Of a DNA stretch of 27,186 bases, positions 1 to 8,584 are shown in pieces; positions within the stretch are counted from its first letter, which is position 1; every line of letters starts with the position of its first letter. Both the position numbers and the translations under genes were made by a program. Location of the stretch: contig USEI01000019.1 in NCBI GenBank assembly GCA_900553685.1, forward strand, positions 1 through 27,186, given 5' to 3'. The notes below the pieces were generated by a model. That model ran no database searches. It saw only the letters and a list, made by a program, of their open reading frames with translations, and was not told the DNA's origin. The DNA comes from an uncultured Clostridium sp. (GTDB lineage: Bacteria; Bacillota; Clostridia; TANB77; CAG-508).

Positions 1-795
1 ATATTTAATTATAAAAAAAATAAATATAAATTTGAAAATATAAATTTAAAAAAAGTAAATTTAAAGTTAAAAATTACGTCAAAAAATAATAAAAAAAAAT
101 TAAAATTAAAAGAAAAATTTGATAGTAAAATAATAGTAATTACAGGAAATTATGGTAGTGGCAAAAGTATAGTTTCCTCAATACTTTCAAAGGTTATAAG
201 TTGTAAAAATAAAAGCGTATTATTAATAGATTTTAATTATTTTAGTTCTTCAATAAAGACAATTTTTAATATAAAAAAATCTTATAAAAAAATAGATGAA
301 ATTAATTATAAAAATTTAATAATTAAATTAGAAAAAAATTTAAATTTATTTTATAGAATTGATATTTTTTTTGACCAAAACGGAGAAATAGAAAATTATA
401 AATTATCTAATTTTTTGAAAGAAATAAAAAATAATTTTGAATATATAATTTTAGATTTAACTTCAAATATTAAATATAAACATATTAAGACAATTTTAAT
501 ATCATCAAATAAAATAATTTTTTTATTAGAACCTAATTTAATAGAAATAAAAAAGACAAATAATATTTTAGAAATTTTTTTAAAAGATTTTAATATAGAG
601 ATAGATAAAATAAAAATTGTTTTTAATAAAACTAACAAATATCAATTGGCTGAAAGCATTTTAGAAGAATTGTTTTCAAATTTTGAGATAATAGGAAATA
701 TAAAATACAGTGAACAGTATAATAATTTAATAAATACAAATAATTTTAAAAACATTGACAAAAGTGAATACGAAAAAATTTATAAAAAAATTTAG
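1..795 (+). CDS. ParA/MinD/TadZ-like P-loop ATPase, 5' end missing
   Basis: The reading frame is open from base 1, so the gene starts upstream of the window; about 264 residues are visible. The fold pattern is that of a SIMIBI ATPase. A P-loop GNYGSGKS (bases 151-174) follows the strand IIVIT, a second strand VLLIDFN comes about 25 residues later, and a Walker B-like strand YIILDL lies near 440. ParA/MinD/TadZ proteins position membranes, pili or plasmids, which is a family role and not shown here. The usual deviant Walker A lysine (KGGxGK) is absent. Base composition is extreme: bases 61-120 hold only 5 G or C. The next gene starts 10 bases after the stop, so the two are probably co-transcribed. 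A TadZ/CpaE-like pilus protein or a divergent ParA are both possible; the ATPase fold is fairly sure, the role is not. Confidence 0.6.
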   Translation: MFNYKKNKYKFENINLKKVNLKLKITSKNNKKKLKLKEKFDSKIIVITGNYGSGKSIVSSILSKVISCKNKSVLLIDFNYFSSSIKTIFNIKKSYKKIDEINYKNLIIKLEKNLNLFYRIDIFFDQNGEIENYKLSNFLKEIKNNFEYIILDLTSNIKYKHIKTILISSNKIIFLLEPNLIEIKKTNNILEIFLKDFNIEIDKIKIVFNKTNKYQLAESILEELFSNFEIIGNIKYSEQYNNLINTNNFKNIDKSEYEKIYKKI

Positions 796-805
796 AAAGG
801 AAAAT

Positions 806-1546
806 ATGAAAGAAGTAGAAATAGAATTAAGTGAAGAAAAAAAAGTAGAGCAAAATATAAATCAAAGTTTAGGTGAAAAAATTTTCGAAGCACAAAAAAC
901 TTTTTTAGAATCAGATATTGGAAAAGCAGTAAATATGGCAGTAGATATAGGATTAAAAGCGGTATTACCAGACTTAATAGAAGATCAAATAATAGATATT
1001 AAAGATGCAATTTTAGAACAAGGTTTTAAAGAAGGAATAAAAGAAATTATTAATTCAGGAATTAATTTTGGAAAAAGTACTTTAGGCATCATAACAGGAA
1101 ATTTTGAAAATGTTTCTCAAATACAACTTGCAGTAAAAAATGGAGGGATATTAGATAAAATTTCAGAATTATTTGATTTAGCACTTAATTTTGCTAAAAA
1201 AAAGAATTTAATAGATAATAATATTTCAAATATGATTAAAAAAGGAAAGAATACTATAATAAGTTCCATAAGTAACAAAATAGAAGAAACCCTCACAAAT
1301 CAAATAAAAGCGGTTGAGAAATTAGAAAATTATTGTGAAAAATGGAACCTATCTTACGGAAATAAAGACTTTTCTGAGATGGAAAAAGCATATAAAAATA
1401 TAAAAAATTATTTATCAAAAACAATTCCTCTAGAAAATATAATAAATGAGGCAAGAAAAATAGAAAACTTACATAATTTAATAAAAAATAATGGAAAGAA
1501 TTTTGATATTACTGAAGAAGAAATAATGCTTGCCGAAAAATTATAA
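806..1546 (+). CDS. Unrecognised helical protein, 246 aa
   Basis: I do not recognise this protein. The start at 806 is chosen over an upstream in-frame ATG at 755. It is preceded at proper distance by AGAAAGGA (794-801), and the 755 start would overlap the preceding gene. The product is acidic at its N-terminus (about the first 20 residues, rich in Glu and Lys) and mostly helical. A central segment near residues 40-110 is rich in small residues and isoleucine (for example NMAVDIGLKAVLPDL), followed by a Lys/Asn-rich helical C-terminal half. There is no signal peptide and no clear transmembrane span, though the amphipathic central helices could contact a membrane. It lies 10 bases after the ParA-like ATPase gene, which suggests a partner of that ATPase; this is inference from position only. 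Confidence 0.6.
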   Translation: MKEVEIELSEEKKVEQNINQSLGEKIFEAQKTFLESDIGKAVNMAVDIGLKAVLPDLIEDQIIDIKDAILEQGFKEGIKEIINSGINFGKSTLGIITGNFENVSQIQLAVKNGGILDKISELFDLALNFAKKKNLIDNNISNMIKKGKNTIISSISNKIEETLTNQIKAVEKLENYCEKWNLSYGNKDFSEMEKAYKNIKNYLSKTIPLENIINEARKIENLHNLIKNNGKNFDITEEEIMLAEKL

Positions 1547-1566
1547 TTAATTAAAATTCAATAATC

Positions 1567-1595
1567 TTGACTAAAATATTTTTAAAAAATATAAT
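1567..1595 (+). promoter_or_regulatory. Sigma-A promoter of the zincin-like gene
   Basis: TTGACT at 1567-1572 and TATAAT at 1590-1595 are separated by 17 bases, 42 bases before the start codon at 1638. This gives the HELGH protein its own transcription unit. Confidence 0.7.
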
Positions 1596-1637
1596 ATAAA
1601 AGAAAATAATTATATTTTCATTATATGAGGAGATATT

Positions 1638-2843
1638 ATGGAAAATATTATTTATGATAAAAATAAAGAGTATAAGCAAATTATAGAAGAAGTTAGTCAA
1701 AAGTATGGTTATCAAGAAGAATTACAGAATGTATTAAGTAAAATTTTACCAGCAATGTTGGATACAGCAACTTATGAAGAAAAACAAATATTTTATAGAA
1801 TGCTTAAACATACGCCAATAGTTATAATTTCAAAAGATGATGAAGAGAGAAATAAAAAAATATTAGACAAATATAGAATAAACCCTAATAAGCATATAAA
1901 AGAATTAGATATAGATGAAGGTGAGTATGGGAATCAAGTACCAGATGGAGCTTTCTGTTCAGATCCTATATTAGATGAAGAATTGAATTTATTAGGTTCG
2001 TATCAATATTTATATGTTAAAGCTTTAGATAATGATAATTTAGTTGGAAATAGAAAAGAATTTGTTGAATTGTTTGGTACAAGAATAATTGTACCCCATT
2101 TGATTCACGAATTAGGACATGCTTGGGCTGCAGAAAAAAATCAATATGAAATAGATGAAAATGGTATATTAACTCAAAGAGTTGGGACAGCTGAATTAAA
2201 ATATGAATTAAAAAAACAAGAAGATGGTACATATACAAAGAGAAAGATATCACAAACAGGTTTGATGATTGAAGAAGGATTAAATACTAATATGGAAGAA
2301 GAATCTATGATGAGATTTTTAAATATAGATTCTGAAAAATTAGACGAATTGTATAGAGGAATATTAATTCCATCAAATTATAGAGGATTAGTATCTAATA
2401 CAACAAGTTGTTTACAAACAAAAACTTCTAAAAAATTATTAAGCGATTGGAGATTATTAGGAGATAAATCTGCTAAAGAAAAATTAAATACTGCAATAGA
2501 GCAAACAGAAAGATATCATGGAAGAAATGAGTTAAGTGAAGAAATGAAAAATAAAATAGAAATATTTAATAATCCAAAGTCTAAAACCTTAGAAGAATTA
2601 TTCAGTAGAAGGAAAAATGAATTTTTTCCGGATAAAACAGATATGAGTGGAATCGAAATCATAGATAATGGTATTTTACAATTCTATAATATTAAAGTTA
2701 ATCAAATAGCTTTTATGGGAAGAGAAGATGGTTTAACATATTATGGAGATGTAATAAGGTCAATTGCTGGAGAAGTATATTCTTTAATTAATCAAACAGA
2801 AGAAAAGTTTAAAGATTTAGAAGAAAAAAATCTAGGTAATTAA
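1638..2843 (+). CDS. Zincin-like putative metallopeptidase (HELGH), 401 aa
   Basis: The protein carries HELGH at residues 157-161, the HExxH zinc-binding and catalytic motif of zincins. It is embedded in LIHELGHAWAAE, with an acidic pair and glycine (EEGLN, residues 212-216) about 55 residues later that could supply the third zinc ligand, as in gluzincin-type enzymes. There is no signal peptide or membrane segment, so it should be cytosolic unless exported by an unusual route. An N-terminal helical region (1-60) and a charged C-terminal half rich in Glu and Lys flank the core. The start is supported by GAGGAGAT at 1626-1633. The gene has its own promoter (1567-1595) and a good terminator (2861-2897), so it is monocistronic. 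I do not recognise the family; substrate and role are unknown. The metal-site reading is strong, actual peptidase activity is inferred. Confidence 0.75.
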   Translation: MENIIYDKNKEYKQIIEEVSQKYGYQEELQNVLSKILPAMLDTATYEEKQIFYRMLKHTPIVIISKDDEERNKKILDKYRINPNKHIKELDIDEGEYGNQVPDGAFCSDPILDEELNLLGSYQYLYVKALDNDNLVGNRKEFVELFGTRIIVPHLIHELGHAWAAEKNQYEIDENGILTQRVGTAELKYELKKQEDGTYTKRKISQTGLMIEEGLNTNMEEESMMRFLNIDSEKLDELYRGILIPSNYRGLVSNTTSCLQTKTSKKLLSDWRLLGDKSAKEKLNTAIEQTERYHGRNELSEEMKNKIEIFNNPKSKTLEELFSRRKNEFFPDKTDMSGIEIIDNGILQFYNIKVNQIAFMGREDGLTYYGDVIRSIAGEVYSLINQTEEKFKDLEEKNLGN

Positions 2844-2860
2844 ATAAAAGTTAAACAAAA

Positions 2861-2897
2861 AAAACGGTAAAAAATAAGCAAGTTTTTGCCGTTTTTT
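2861..2897 (+). terminator. Rho-independent terminator after the zincin-like gene
   Basis: Bases 2861-2873 pair with 2883-2895 (core ACGG with GCCGT and flanking A/T pairs, one G-T pair), 9-base loop, followed by a T run to 2897. It separates this gene from gyrA. Confidence 0.75.
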
Positions 2898-2963
2898 CTT
2901 GATTTTTTAGTAATATTTTTATATAATGCAAGAGGAAAGAATTATAAGAAAAGAGGTTAATAA

Positions 2964-5396
2964 ATGGAAAGGCAAGATGGAAAAATAATTGAAAGAAACA
3001 TAGAAACAGAAATGAAAACAGCTTATATTGATTATGCTATGAGTGTTATTGTTTCTCGTGCATTGCCAGATGTTAGAGACGGTTTAAAACCTGTACATAG
3101 AAGAATTCTTTATTCTATGCATGAAGATGGAATAACATCAGATAAACCATATAGAAAATGTGCTAATACTGTTGGATCCGTTTTAGGTAGATACCATCCA
3201 CATGGAGATTCATCTGTATATGATGCAATGGTAAGGCTTGCGCAAGATTTCTCAATGAGATATACATTAATAGACGGACATGGTAATTTTGGTTCAATAG
3301 ATGGCGATGGAGCAGCAGCAATGAGGTACACAGAATCTAGAATGTCAAAAATTGCTGAACAAATGCTAGTAGATATTGAAAAAAACACAGTTGATTTTAT
3401 GCCAAACTATGATGATAGACTTCAAGAGCCAACTGTACTTCCATCAAAAATACCATCATTATTAATAAATGGGTCTTCTGGTATAGCTGTAGGTATGGCA
3501 ACAAATATACCACCACATAATCTAACTGAAGTAATTGATGGAGCAATAAAAGTAATAGATGATGATAATGTTACTAATGAAGAATTGATGGATATAATAA
3601 AAGGTCCAGACTTTCCAACAGGTGCAATGATACTTGGAAGAGAGGGAATAAAAGAAGCATATACAACAGGTAGAGGAAAAATAACTGTAAGAGCAGAAAC
3701 TGAAATTGAAGAAATGTCTGGAAATAGACAAAGAATAATTGTTTCTTCACTTCCTTATCAAGTTAATAAAGCAAACTTAATAATTAAAATAGATGAGTTA
3801 ATAAAAGATAAAAAAATAGAAGGAATATCTGAAGTAAGAGATGAATCTGATAGAAAAGAAAAAGTAAGAATAGTTATTGAACTAAAAAGAGATGCTAGAC
3901 CTCAAGTAATTTTAAATCAATTATTTAAACATACACAAATGCAAGATACTTTTGGTGTTATTATGCTTGCTTTAGTAAATGGAGAGCCTAAAATTTTAAC
4001 ATTAAAACAATGTCTAGAAGAATATATAAAACATAGAAGAGAAGTTATTTTAAGAAGAACTAAATTTGAATTAGATAAAGCTGAAGCAAGAGCACATATA
4101 TTAGAAGGTTTAATAATTGCTATTGATAATATTGATGAAGTAATAAAAATAATTCGTGAATCTTATGATGATGCAAAAGAAAGATTAATGGAAAGATTTA
4201 AACTAACAGATATACAAGCTCAAGCAATATTAGATATGCAATTAAAAAGACTATCTGGTTTACAAAGAGAAAAACTAGAGGAAGAATATGCAGAACTTAT
4301 GAAATTAATTGCTTATTATAAGGAAATTTTGGCTAGTGAATCTCTAGTTTTTGATATCATAAAAACAGAACTTTTAGAAATAAGAGATAAATTTGGGGAT
4401 GAGAGATTAACAAAAATTGCAGCTGCAGAAGGCGAATTTGAAGATGAAGACTTAATTAAAGAAGAGCAAACAGTAATTGCATTAACAAGGTTAGGATATA
4501 TTAAGAGAATGCCAGTAGACACATATAAAAGCCAAAAAAGAGGAGGAAAAGGCATTACTGGTATTGCAACAAGAGAGGATGATTTTGTTAAAGAGATATT
4601 TACAGCCTCTACTCATGATACAATATTATTCTTTAGTAATAAAGGAAAAATGTATAGATTACGTGGTTTTGAAATTCCGGAAGCAGGAAGAACTGCAAAA
4701 GGAACTGCTATTGTTAATTTATTAAACTTAGAAGGTGGAGAAAAAATTTCTGCAATAATACCAATTCAAAATTTTGCAGAAGGAAAATATTTATTAATGG
4801 CAACTAGAAATGGTTTAATAAAGAAAACACCACTTGCGGAATATGATTCTAATAGAAGAACAGGGCTATTAGGAATAACATTAAAAGAAGATGATGAATT
4901 AATAGATGTTAGAATGACGGATGGAGAGGATAACGTTGTACTTGTAACAAGAAAAGGAATGAGTATAACATTTGACGAAAAAGATGTTAGACCAGTAGGA
5001 AGAACAGCGCAAGGAGTAATTGGAATGAGGCTAGATGAAGGAGATTACATTATTGGAATGGAACCAATTATTTCAGGAAGTAAAGCTACATTACTTGCTA
5101 TTACAGAAAATGGTTTTGGAAAAAGAACAGAACTTGATGAATACAGGGTACAAAATAGAGGTGGACGAGGAGTTATCACCTATAAAATAACACCAAAAAC
5201 AGGAGAAATAGTGGGAATTAAAATAGTAACAGGAGTAGAAGACATAATGCTTATAACAGATACAGGAACAATTATAAGATTAAATACTGGTGAAATTAGT
5301 GTTCTAGGAAGGTCAACACAAGGTGTTACATTGATGAGAACAAATGATGGAAAAGTTGTAAGTATAGAGAAAATAGTTGAACAAGAAGAGGAATAA
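2964..5396 (+). CDS. gyrA: DNA gyrase subunit A
   Basis: Cleaves and rejoins DNA in the GyrA2GyrB2 type II topoisomerase that introduces negative supercoils. The 810-residue length is typical. The catalytic tyrosine is Tyr122 in MRYTESRM. The quinolone-resistance region HPHGDSSVYD has Ser83 and Asp87 at the same numbering as E. coli, that is, the sensitive residues. A GyrA box QKRGGKG at residues 524-530 marks it as gyrase, not the topoisomerase IV subunit ParC; the canonical box is QRRGGKG, so one position is a conservative K for R. C-terminal beta-pinwheel blades follow to residue ~800, then a short acidic tail. AAGAGG at 2951-2956 supports the ATG at 2964. There is no gyrB next to it in this window, although gyrB-gyrA pairs are common in Bacillota. 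A -10-like TATAAT at 2932-2937 lacks a convincing -35. Confidence 0.97.
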   Translation: MERQDGKIIERNIETEMKTAYIDYAMSVIVSRALPDVRDGLKPVHRRILYSMHEDGITSDKPYRKCANTVGSVLGRYHPHGDSSVYDAMVRLAQDFSMRYTLIDGHGNFGSIDGDGAAAMRYTESRMSKIAEQMLVDIEKNTVDFMPNYDDRLQEPTVLPSKIPSLLINGSSGIAVGMATNIPPHNLTEVIDGAIKVIDDDNVTNEELMDIIKGPDFPTGAMILGREGIKEAYTTGRGKITVRAETEIEEMSGNRQRIIVSSLPYQVNKANLIIKIDELIKDKKIEGISEVRDESDRKEKVRIVIELKRDARPQVILNQLFKHTQMQDTFGVIMLALVNGEPKILTLKQCLEEYIKHRREVILRRTKFELDKAEARAHILEGLIIAIDNIDEVIKIIRESYDDAKERLMERFKLTDIQAQAILDMQLKRLSGLQREKLEEEYAELMKLIAYYKEILASESLVFDIIKTELLEIRDKFGDERLTKIAAAEGEFEDEDLIKEEQTVIALTRLGYIKRMPVDTYKSQKRGGKGITGIATREDDFVKEIFTASTHDTILFFSNKGKMYRLRGFEIPEAGRTAKGTAIVNLLNLEGGEKISAIIPIQNFAEGKYLLMATRNGLIKKTPLAEYDSNRRTGLLGITLKEDDELIDVRMTDGEDNVVLVTRKGMSITFDEKDVRPVGRTAQGVIGMRLDEGDYIIGMEPIISGSKATLLAITENGFGKRTELDEYRVQNRGGRGVITYKITPKTGEIVGIKIVTGVEDIMLITDTGTIIRLNTGEISVLGRSTQGVTLMRTNDGKVVSIEKIVEQEEE

Positions 5397-5400
5397 TAAA

Positions 5401-5430
5401 ATAAAAGTGACTTTTAAAAGTCACTTTTAT
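5401..5430. terminator. Perfect palindromic hairpin after gyrA
   Basis: Bases 5401-5415 and 5416-5430 form a perfect 30-base palindrome (half-site ATAAAAGTGACTTTT). It sits 5 bases after the gyrA stop and ends in TTTTATTATG. It can act in both directions; the T-run is modest. Confidence 0.65.
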
Positions 5431-5533
5431 TATGTATAAAAAATTAAAAATTTTATTCTATAATATTATGAAAATTTTCAAGTTTTTATTAAATGTGAAA
5501 ATTTTATAAATGTTTATTTTGAGAGAGATAATT

Positions 5534-6166
5534 ATGGATGTATTAACATTAAAGTCAAAAGTCAAGTTAGATTGTATAAGATGTGAAAAATGTTGTATAT
5601 ATAGGGGAGATATAAGAATTAGTCCATTAAATTTATGCCAAATTAGTAAATTTCTAAATATTACAACTAAAGAATTTTTAGAAAAATATACAGATAGATT
5701 ATATGGTAATTTACTTGAAATAGTATTAAAAACAGTAAAAAAAGAAAAGCAATGTATTTTATATAATGAAAAAATAAAAGGTTGTAGTATTCATAAAGTA
5801 AAGCCAATGCAATGTGTAATGTTTCCATTGATACCAGAAAATTTGAAAAGAGATTATTTTTATAATTCAGAACAATGTGTATTAGAAGATGCAAAAGAGA
5901 TAACAGTAAATCAATGGATTAATGGAAATAATAAAATATATTCAAAAAATAAAGAAATGTATATAGAATGGATAAATTTCTTAGAATGGGCTCAAATAAA
6001 AATAGACGATACTTTTTCTAAGGAAGAAATAGAAGAATTTTATAAAATTCTTTTTGAAAACTATAATTTAAAAAAATGTAATTTAAAGTCTCAAGTTAGG
6101 AAAAATATTTTTAAAGTTGAAAAAATGATAATAGAGCATAATAAAAAAATGAAAGACAAAATATAA
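5534..6166 (+). CDS. YkgJ-type cysteine-cluster protein, 210 aa
   Basis: The N-terminus carries C14-x2-C17-x2-C20-C21 (DCIRCEKCC). Further conserved-looking cysteines follow in QCILYNEKIKGCSIH and MQCVMFP, the pattern of the YkgJ family (putative zinc- or iron-chelating domain). The family's biochemical role is not established; metal binding is inferred from the cysteines. The ATG at 5534 is preferred over an in-frame ATG at 5510: GAGAGA (5521-5526) lies 7 bases before 5534, while nothing resembling a ribosome-binding site precedes 5510. The C-terminal third is helical and Lys-rich. The gene stands alone between the gyrA terminator and the convergent dnaD-dnaI operon. A TATAAT at 5459-5464 could be its -10 box, without a recognisable -35. 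Confidence 0.75.
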   Translation: MDVLTLKSKVKLDCIRCEKCCIYRGDIRISPLNLCQISKFLNITTKEFLEKYTDRLYGNLLEIVLKTVKKEKQCILYNEKIKGCSIHKVKPMQCVMFPLIPENLKRDYFYNSEQCVLEDAKEITVNQWINGNNKIYSKNKEMYIEWINFLEWAQIKIDDTFSKEEIEEFYKILFENYNLKKCNLKSQVRKNIFKVEKMIIEHNKKMKDKI

Positions 6167-6203
6167 TATTAAATACTAAAACTAATAAGAAAATTGATGT
6201 AAT

Positions 6204-6258
6204 AAAAAAGATGGATAGAATTAAAAACTAAAAATTCATTTTTCTAAACATCTTTTTT
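6204..6258. terminator. Convergent terminator-like hairpin
   Basis: AAAAAAGATG (6204-6213) pairs with CATCTTTTTT (6249-6258) across a long 35-base loop, between the converging cysteine-cluster gene and dnaI. The T run on either strand would serve both genes. The long loop keeps confidence moderate. Confidence 0.45.
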
Positions 6259-6303
6259 ATTTTAGTATGTATTTACGTGTTTTTTTATTATTAATTTATT
6301 TTA

Positions 6304-7326
6304 TTATTTTTCTTTTTTGCTTTTTTTGAATCTTAAATCTTCACCAAAAAATCTTAGGAATCTATAGCTACCAGCTAAACGAGAACCTATTCTAGTTGTA
6401 TAAGTTTTAAATAATTCATCAACATTTAAATTTGTAGAAATAATAGTTTTAGTAATTTTGTGATTTTGATTTAATAATCTAGTATTTATTATAGTGAATA
6501 ATTCTGTAATTTTAGAATCTGAAATTTTTTCAGTTCCTAAATCATCTATTATAAGTAAATCAACATTCAATAAATTTTCATATAAATCAAATTTAGCGTT
6601 TTCACGTCCAAATTTTACGTCATTTATTTCATCAAACATTACTGGAGCAGTTTGATATAATACTGTTTTTCCAAGTTTTAATACTTCATTTGCTATACAA
6701 TTTGTTAAAAAAGTTTTACCTACACCAGTATTTCCAGTAAATATAAGATTCTTTTCTTCTGGGTTATCAAAATTATCTATAAAATTTTTAGCTTTTTCTC
6801 TAATTATTTGAATATTTTCACGAGGTGAAATTTCAGATTTATATTTTTCTTTATCTGGTTTATCAGAAAAAATTCTTATATTAAAATTAGAAAAGTTTTC
6901 TCTTTCTAAGTTTCCCATATTTGATTTATTATAAGCTATATCGAAAATCCTTTGTTTTAAGCAAGAACACATTATAGCTGAACCATCTTTTTGAACAAAA
7001 CCAGTATCTTTACACATTTTACAATCAAAATGTGGATTTAAATAATTATTTTCTTTAGAAAGATTTTTTATAAAATTGTTTTTCTCTTTTATCAAAGTTG
7101 TTGTCTTTCGTTTTAATTCAGATATTAAAGAATTTTTTTGCTTTTGAGGTGCTAAAAGAATAGCTTTTGAAGTTTCAATAGAAATTCTAGATAGTTCATT
7201 TTCAATTTCTAAAAGTTTTGGATTTACTTTTAATAGTTCTTTTTTTCTATTTTCTGCTTCTAAAATTGCTCTAGTTCTTTTTTCATCATATTCTCTTAAA
7301 ACTTGTTTTAATAAAGAGTTATCCAT
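6304..7326 (-). CDS. dnaI: DnaI/DnaC-type AAA+ replicative helicase loader
   Basis: Loads the replicative helicase onto DNA at origins or restart sites. Order of parts: an N-terminal coiled-coil region (residues ~10-95), a four-cysteine zinc-binding cluster (C102, C105, C120, C122 in CKMC and CSC), then an AAA+ domain. The domain has Walker A GNTGVGKT (198-205) and Walker B LLIIDD (257-262), and a C-terminal sensor-II region (RIGSRLAGSYRFLRF). The length of 340 is somewhat above B. subtilis DnaI (about 311). AAAGGG precedes the ATG at 7326. The gene follows dnaD by 54 bases on the same strand with no terminator, as is common for this pair, so both are transcribed from 8419-8391. An IstB-like transposition ATPase is unlikely given the zinc cluster and neighbour. 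The gene symbol follows the Bacillus name. Confidence 0.88.
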   Translation of the reverse strand: MDNSLLKQVLREYDEKRTRAILEAENRKKELLKVNPKLLEIENELSRISIETSKAILLAPQKQKNSLISELKRKTTTLIKEKNNFIKNLSKENNYLNPHFDCKMCKDTGFVQKDGSAIMCSCLKQRIFDIAYNKSNMGNLERENFSNFNIRIFSDKPDKEKYKSEISPRENIQIIREKAKNFIDNFDNPEEKNLIFTGNTGVGKTFLTNCIANEVLKLGKTVLYQTAPVMFDEINDVKFGRENAKFDLYENLLNVDLLIIDDLGTEKISDSKITELFTIINTRLLNQNHKITKTIISTNLNVDELFKTYTTRIGSRLAGSYRFLRFFGEDLRFKKSKKEK

Positions 7327-7380
7327 TTATTAAAGCCCTTTAAAATGTATTTAGGTTAAAAAAGGTAACCTATAACCAAA

Positions 7381-8334
7381 TTAATTATCATATAAAGATT
7401 CCAAATTATCAAAAGTACTTTGAGTATATTCAAAAGCAACTTTTTCGATTTGTTTTGATTTTTTTTCTTTATCTTTGATAGATTGTAAATAAGTATTTAC
7501 CTCCGTTTCAGTATGTAAATCTTTATTATGCCAATCTGTAAGAAGTGTATCTATATAATCAAATCTTACTCTATTGTTAGAAGAAGCTTTTTTTAATGCA
7601 ATTTCTATTATATCCATATTATATCCATAATTTTCAGTCCATTTTACTATATCTTCTTCTTCATAAGTTGTTAATTTTCTGTATAAATTTAGTTTTTTAG
7701 CAATTTCATTATTTATACTACTACGTTTTTCTTGTTTTTCAAAATATGCATCTAAATCATTAAATGTTTTTATATTATTTTTGCTCCAAGCATCTGCTGT
7801 TGCTTGGACATAATTTCTATGTAAGGCTCTTTTATCATAAGCATAATTAAATAGAGCAAGCATAACCTGTTCATCAAAACCATACTTATTAAACCATAAA
7901 TCAATATCATTATACCAAGAAGGAGACATGACTCCTTGAAAAAATTGAGAATTAATATTTTCAATAGCTTTTGCTCGATATTGACTTTGAGAGCTTTTAA
8001 TAGCATCTTCAGGTGAAGATGTTACTTTTGGACTATATAATTTTGAAATCTCTATTTCTTGAATATCAGCTAGAGTATAGCCATCGGTTTTCTTTACTAA
8101 AATACCTTTTTCTTCCCAGTATTTAATAGCATCCTGAACAGTTGGAAAGTCTAAGGCTAGTGTTTTTGACAAATCATTTATTTTGATCTCTTTATTATAT
8201 TTAGATAAAAAAAGCATATAGAAATATACTTTGACGTAATTACCATTTGCTTCTGGTAGATATTCTGTAAAAAATATATCTGGTATCTCTGTACTAGAAA
8301 ATAGAAGAGATTTCTCATTTTGTGATAGTTTCAT
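7381..8334 (-). CDS. dnaD: DnaD-family replication initiation protein
   Basis: DnaD bridges DnaA or PriA and the helicase loader during initiation and restart of replication in low-GC Gram-positives. The 317 residues show an N-terminal winged-helix-like domain (about 1-100, with KVYFYMLFLS and a DNA-recognition-like helix). Two tandem DnaD C-terminal (DDBH2) modules follow: the first around 150-190 ends in YVQATADAW, the second around 235-270 ends in YIDTLLTDW, both fitting the family's YxxxIxxxW signature. Tandem C-terminal modules also occur in phage and plasmid DnaD-like proteins, but the neighbouring dnaI and chromosomal context favour a core role. The ATG at 8334 follows a GGGG-containing ribosome-binding site at 8-base spacing. 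A 9-bp inverted repeat lies in the leader. Confidence 0.88.
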   Translation of the reverse strand: MKLSQNEKSLLFSSTEIPDIFFTEYLPEANGNYVKVYFYMLFLSKYNKEIKINDLSKTLALDFPTVQDAIKYWEEKGILVKKTDGYTLADIQEIEISKLYSPKVTSSPEDAIKSSQSQYRAKAIENINSQFFQGVMSPSWYNDIDLWFNKYGFDEQVMLALFNYAYDKRALHRNYVQATADAWSKNNIKTFNDLDAYFEKQEKRSSINNEIAKKLNLYRKLTTYEEEDIVKWTENYGYNMDIIEIALKKASSNNRVRFDYIDTLLTDWHNKDLHTETEVNTYLQSIKDKEKKSKQIEKVAFEYTQSTFDNLESLYDN

Positions 8335-8347
8335 ATCAAAAACCCCT

Positions 8348-8389
8348 TTTCAAACCTTAAAAATTATTTTCTTTAGTACAGTTTGAAAA
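8348..8389. repeat. 9-bp inverted repeat in the dnaD leader
   Basis: TTTTCAAAC (8348-8356) and GTTTGAAAA (8381-8389) are perfect inverted copies 24 bases apart. One arm lies between the -10 box and the predicted start of transcription; the other ends directly against the GGGG of the dnaD ribosome-binding site. It could be an operator or a leader hairpin; no function is shown. Confidence 0.4.
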
Positions 8390-8390
8390 G

Positions 8391-8419
8391 ATTATATCAT
8401 TTTAGACTAGCAATTACAA
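8391..8419 (-). promoter_or_regulatory. Promoter of the dnaD-dnaI operon
   Basis: On the minus strand, TTGTAA (8419-8414) and TATAAT (8396-8391) are separated by 17 bases. The predicted start of transcription is about 8384, giving a leader of about 50 bases to dnaD. Confidence 0.7.
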
Positions 8420-8584
8420 GAATAAAATATTTAATTTTCAATTTATATGTAAGAGGATATTTAACTATAATATTTTATTTATACTAAAATCATTTATTTT
8501 AAAATACAAAATATTTTTATTAAGCTATTATATCTTAATAAAATTATAATAGTTTTAATTTTTTATAAAATAAATATAAATATA
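8420..8584. other. AT-rich spacer with no gene found
   Basis: These 165 bases lie between the dnaD promoter and the 3' end of the T4SS-like operon. They contain no plausible ORF, no clear terminator for that operon, and no recognisable remnant of a VirB4 ATPase, which would be the expected next gene. Confidence 0.5.

Noticed and set aside
3110..3388. Opposite-strand ORF inside gyrA (also 3522-3731 and 4316-4555)
   Set aside because: Lies wholly within the clearly coding gyrA frame, without ribosome-binding site or family resemblance; a shadow frame.
7352..7372. Short inverted repeat AGGTTA/TAACCT between dnaD and dnaI
   Set aside because: Six base pairs without a T tail; too weak to call an attenuator or terminator.
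8420..8584. Possible decayed VirB4 remnant after the PrgI-like gene
   Set aside because: No Walker motif or recognisable peptide in any frame of these 165 bases, so loss by decay in place cannot be supported from sequence.
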